From positions 1 to 18,192 of the forward strand of contig JBFXAM010000090.1 of assembly GCA_050184295.1 (NCBI GenBank): a stretch of 18,192 bases of DNA. The letters run 5' to 3'. This document shows, piece after piece, positions 15,794 through 18,192 of this stretch (the first letter of the stretch is position 1; each line of letters begins with the position of its first letter). The stretch is from JBFXAM01 sp050184295. Its GTDB lineage: Bacteria; Planctomycetota; Phycisphaerae; UBA1845; Fen-1342. The notes under the pieces were generated by a model. The model worked only from the letters and a program-made list of their open reading frames with translations. It searched no databases and was not told the origin of the DNA. The position numbers and the translations under genes are program-made.

Positions 15794-17230
15794 CTATCCG
15801 CCGCCCAGCAGAGCGACAAACCCGTCGATGTCGAACGCGTTGATTGCCTGATCGCCGTTCGTGTCGCCGTTCGCGATCGGACAGCCCGGGAATTGCGATG
15901 CGTAGACGTCCGGCGCGACCACCAGCAGTACGAACGGATCGATGTCGAAGTTGTTGACCGCGCCGTCGCAGTTCACATCGCCGAGCGTGACCGATACGGC
16001 GACTTTCGCCAACCCGCTGAACTCGACATCCACATTGTTCGGCGGACCGATCTGCGCACCCACGTCGGAGATCAGAAACAACTCGCCGGTGTTCAGGTCG
16101 TACTCAAAGATCTGCGGTGGGCCGAACAGGCACGTGAACGCGACGCGATGTTCGAGCGGGACGAAGCCGATCGGCGCGTCGAGCCGCACATTGGTCCAGC
16201 CCGGCGGATCGACGCGGACGACGTTCATCTGGGTGCCGTCGTCGACCAGCGCCTCGCCGGCGAGCAGCGTTCGGTTACCAGTCTGGGGATCGATTTCGAT
16301 CAATCCGCCGTTGAAGGCGCCGCCGGGTTTCTGAATCGCAAAGCCGATGATGATGCGACCGTCGACGACGGCGACGCCGCGGGCCTGAAGATTCGGCACG
16401 GGCCCGCTGCCGCCCTCGTCGTCGCCAAGCATCACCGTGCCCGTGACTTGGCCGTTGACGCGCAAGTCGCGGCGCAGGACGGCGGGCGAGAGTCGACTCA
16501 GAAAAGTTCGGTCGCCGGTCTCCGAGTCGACAAGAAACGCGCCCGCGCCCGGGTAACCGGGCCGGTTCGCGTAGGTTTCGAGCACGACCGCGGTGTCAGC
16601 GTCGAGCAGCGCGAACGGCCGCGGCAGTTGCAGCAGGGGGCCGTCTCCAACGCCGCTCCCGGTGAGGATCTGCGTCGTATTCGTCGCGAGCGAGTACTCG
16701 AGCAATCGTCCGTCGCGCCCCGCGCCGCCGGGCCAGTCGTCGGCACACGTGAGGAAGACGTCGTCCCCGGCGTGCCAAAGGTCGCCGACTTCATTGAACA
16801 AGTGGCCGGTCGTGTTCGAAATCACGCTGCGGTTGCCGATCGTAGGATGAATGCGCATCAGGCCCCAGTTCACAACACCGTTGGTCGTAACGCCGTAGCG
16901 CGCGAGCAAAGCGCCGGTGGGCGACTGCGCGAGGCTGGTGTGAAAGGACGCGGCCAGCGAATGTCCAGTGCCGCGCGACAAGCCGGTCGGGCCGCGTAAA
17001 TCCACGCCGGAGACCAGGTCGCGGATCAGGCCGCTCTGCGGATCGATCGAGTAGATGGAGCCATACCGGCGCGAGACGATGACGTAGTCGTCGGCAACGA
17101 GTTGGGCGAGCGCCCCGCCCGAGAAACACAGTCCGATGAGCAAGGCTGCGCCGCGGGTCCGTCTGTGGCGCGTGCGCGCCGTCGACCCACAGCCCTGACG
17201 ATCCGTCCGATTCGCACTCACGCGCGGCAT
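15794..17230 (-). CDS. Secreted beta-propeller-like protein with dockerin-like C-terminus
   Basis: This is a 478-residue protein. A long charged N-region is followed by a Sec signal (GAALLIGLCFSGGALAQ), with likely cleavage after residue 42. The body has repeated strands of the type 'Y.IDPQSGLIRDL', 'LLEYSLATNTTQIL', 'AFLVDSETGDRTFLS', 'LIEIDPQTGNRTLLAG' and 'IFEYDLNTGELFLIS', spaced as in WD40/NHL-like propellers. No enzyme motif was recognised. Residues 417-478 form a dockerin-like pair of calcium loops (GDVNCDGAVNNFDID and GDTNGDQAINAFDID), like the tails of the GHL10 protein and the large amidase in this window. ATG 17230 has a strong GGAGG six bases upstream, which fixes the start; a TATGAT at 17306-17311 is a possible -10. 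The reading that continues upstream runs into element copy D. Role unknown; probably an extracellular binding protein. Confidence 0.82.
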   Translation of the reverse strand: MPRVSANRTDRQGCGSTARTRHRRTRGAALLIGLCFSGGALAQLVADDYVIVSRRYGSIYSIDPQSGLIRDLVSGVDLRGPTGLSRGTGHSLAASFHTSLAQSPTGALLARYGVTTNGVVNWGLMRIHPTIGNRSVISNTTGHLFNEVGDLWHAGDDVFLTCADDWPGGAGRDGRLLEYSLATNTTQILTGSGVGDGPLLQLPRPFALLDADTAVVLETYANRPGYPGAGAFLVDSETGDRTFLSRLSPAVLRRDLRVNGQVTGTVMLGDDEGGSGPVPNLQARGVAVVDGRIIIGFAIQKPGGAFNGGLIEIDPQTGNRTLLAGEALVDDGTQMNVVRVDPPGWTNVRLDAPIGFVPLEHRVAFTCLFGPPQIFEYDLNTGELFLISDVGAQIGPPNNVDVEFSGLAKVAVSVTLGDVNCDGAVNNFDIDPFVLLVVAPDVYASQFPGCPIANGDTNGDQAINAFDIDGFVALLGGG

Positions 17231-17615
17231 GGGATTCCTCCGTTCGACTCGACTGTGTGACGCGCGCCCGGAGCTTCGGCCTGCCAACGAGCGCGATGCG
17301 GCTCGATCATAGCAAACCGGTCTGCAATTCGCGCACGCGGCGCGAAAGTCGAGCGGCGGCGTGTCGATGCGGGTAAAGCCCGGCGCGGCCGATCGCCGGC
17401 AGTGGGTCAGATTCCTGAAGTGGTGAATTCGAAAGCGTGGTTCGGGCGAGACGGCAGTCCCACCCTGATCAGCACGAACGGGCGAGACGCCTGTGCCACA
17501 CGGATCAAACTGACCCACTACCAAATCGCCGCCGCGCCTCGATCCGTCGCCGATCGCTCGCTACGATGAGGCGCGGCAGCGGGCGTGAATCACGACGTCC
17601 GTTAAGCGGAGTTTC
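17231..17615. other. Divergent intergenic region with hairpin element
   Basis: These 385 bases separate the dockerin-tailed gene from the divergent GHL10 lipoprotein gene. They contain element copy D (17399-17524). The left flank holds a TATGAT that may be the -10 of the leftward gene. The right flank shows no clear promoter. No further ORF or RNA gene was seen. Confidence 0.5.
17399..17524 (+). mobile_element. MITE-like hairpin element, copy D (two modules)
   Basis: It begins GCAGTGGGTCAGATTCCTGAA and ends GGATCAAACTGACCCACTACC plus AA, the cleanest copy of the family ends. It carries the shared GTGAATTCGAAAG segment and two hairpin modules, one degenerate. ATCGCCG is found immediately outside both ends (17392-17398 and 17525-17531). 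It has the same orientation as copy A and is 126 bases long. Confidence 0.82.
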
Positions 17616-18192
17616 ATGATGCGCTCGCGAATCCTCCAAGTCGCGTTGACGTTCGGTCTTGTCGTGCTTGCCGGTTGTGCGCCGAAACAGGCCGCGATCC
17701 GGGACTGGCGCGCGATCTGGGTCACGCGCTTCGACTACAAGAGCGAAGCCGACGTGCAGCGGATCATCCGCAATTGCGCCGACGCCGGCTTCAACCAGGT
17801 TGTGTTCCAGGTGCGCGGCAACGCCAATGCGTTCTACGACAGCAAGCTGGAGCCGTGGGCGGTCGAGCTTGGCGGCAAGCACCCCGGCTGGGATCCGCTC
17901 GCAGTCGCGGTGCGCGCGGCGCGGGCTCGAAAGGTCGGACTGCACGCGTGGGTGAATGTCATGCCCGCGTGGCGCGGAACCAAGCCGCCCGCGAACCCCG
18001 AGCAGCTCTACAACAAGCGGCCCGAGTGGTTCTGGTACGACCAGCACGGAAATCGCCAGGCGCTGTCCGACTTTTACGTCAGTCTGAATCCGTGCCTGCC
18101 CGAGGTGCGCGAGTACCACGTCGACGTATTTGAGGAGATTGTCGCACGCTACGACGTCGACGGCCTGCACCTCGACTACATCCGCTTTCCCA
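17616..18192 (+). CDS. GHL10 (DUF187) glycosidase-like lipoprotein, 3' end outside window
   Basis: The first 192 residues are visible and the frame is still open at the window end. A lipoprotein signal with lipobox LAGC (Cys21) anchors it to a membrane. The GHL10 fold begins at once: DWRAIWVTRFDYKSEADVQRIIRNCADAGFNQVVFQV (30-66), GLHAWVNVMPAW (108-119), YVSLNPCLPEVREY and the hallmark DGLHLDYIRFP (182-192). E. coli DigH, a member of this family, is reported to cleave denuded peptidoglycan glycans, so a wall-facing glycosidase is the leading guess. Start: two consecutive ATGs (17616, 17619) follow CGGAG at a suitable spacing, and the signal peptide confirms the frame. Its paralogue at 3381-5081 is soluble and dockerin-tailed, whereas this one is lipid-anchored. 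Element copy D lies about 90 bases upstream. Confidence 0.9.
   Translation, partial: MMRSRILQVALTFGLVVLAGCAPKQAAIRDWRAIWVTRFDYKSEADVQRIIRNCADAGFNQVVFQVRGNANAFYDSKLEPWAVELGGKHPGWDPLAVAVRAARARKVGLHAWVNVMPAWRGTKPPANPEQLYNKRPEWFWYDQHGNRQALSDFYVSLNPCLPEVREYHVDVFEEIVARYDVDGLHLDYIRFP

Noticed and set aside
13435..15819. A 794-codon minus-strand frame opposite murQ's end and the symporter
   Set aside because: The product is extremely rich in Arg, His, Asp and Glu with no motif, typical of antisense reading of GC-rich membrane-protein genes.

Overview
This is high-GC DNA that most resembles a planctomycete, probably Phycisphaerae-like. The basis is three secreted proteins ending in the paired, dockerin-like EF-hand segment common in that group, an orphan pseudopilin-like protein with a GFTLIELLVVVAIIALL N-terminus, and intergenic GGGCGAGACGCCCGT hairpin repeats of a kind I recall from planctomycete and verrucomicrobial genomes. 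The assignment rests on memory of these families, not on a search.

Layout. 1-3324 (+) is a tight operon: the 3' end of an NHL-repeat protein, a small YtkA/FixH-like lipoprotein, and a di-haem cytochrome c peroxidase/MauG-family protein. 3381-9980 (-) holds three separately spaced secreted-protein genes: a GHL10 (DUF187) glycosidase-like protein with a dockerin-like end, a 1020-residue amidase with an inserted golvesin-like domain, and an orphan pseudopilin-like protein. 10272-12378 (-) is a two-gene unit: a lipoprotein N-acetylmuramoyl-L-alanine amidase followed by a double-GNAT protein. Divergent from it, 12705-15633 (+) carries murQ and a sodium:solute symporter, with a possible 72-codon ORF coupled between them. 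15794-17230 (-) is a third dockerin-tailed secreted protein, and 17616 onward (+) is the start of a second GHL10 protein, a lipoprotein cut off by the window edge.

Two observations stand out. First, four intergenic elements (8518-8673, 10169-10258, 12471-12627, 17399-17524) share near-identical ends related to GCAGTGGGTCAGTTT and carry one to three hairpin modules. Each is flanked by a 7-bp or longer direct repeat, a different one at each site. This is the signature of a non-autonomous transposable element (MITE) that has been active in this genome.

Second, the gene content converges on peptidoglycan turnover. There are two Amidase_3 proteins (removal of stem peptides), two GHL10 proteins (the family of E. 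coli DigH, which cuts peptide-free glycan strands), MurQ (MurNAc-6-phosphate etherase) and a transporter beside it. Together they could form a path from wall polymer to GlcNAc-6-phosphate. The kinase and exo-glycosidases such a path would need are not in the window, so this remains an inference from co-location.

No rRNA, tRNA, CRISPR array or phage genes were seen.
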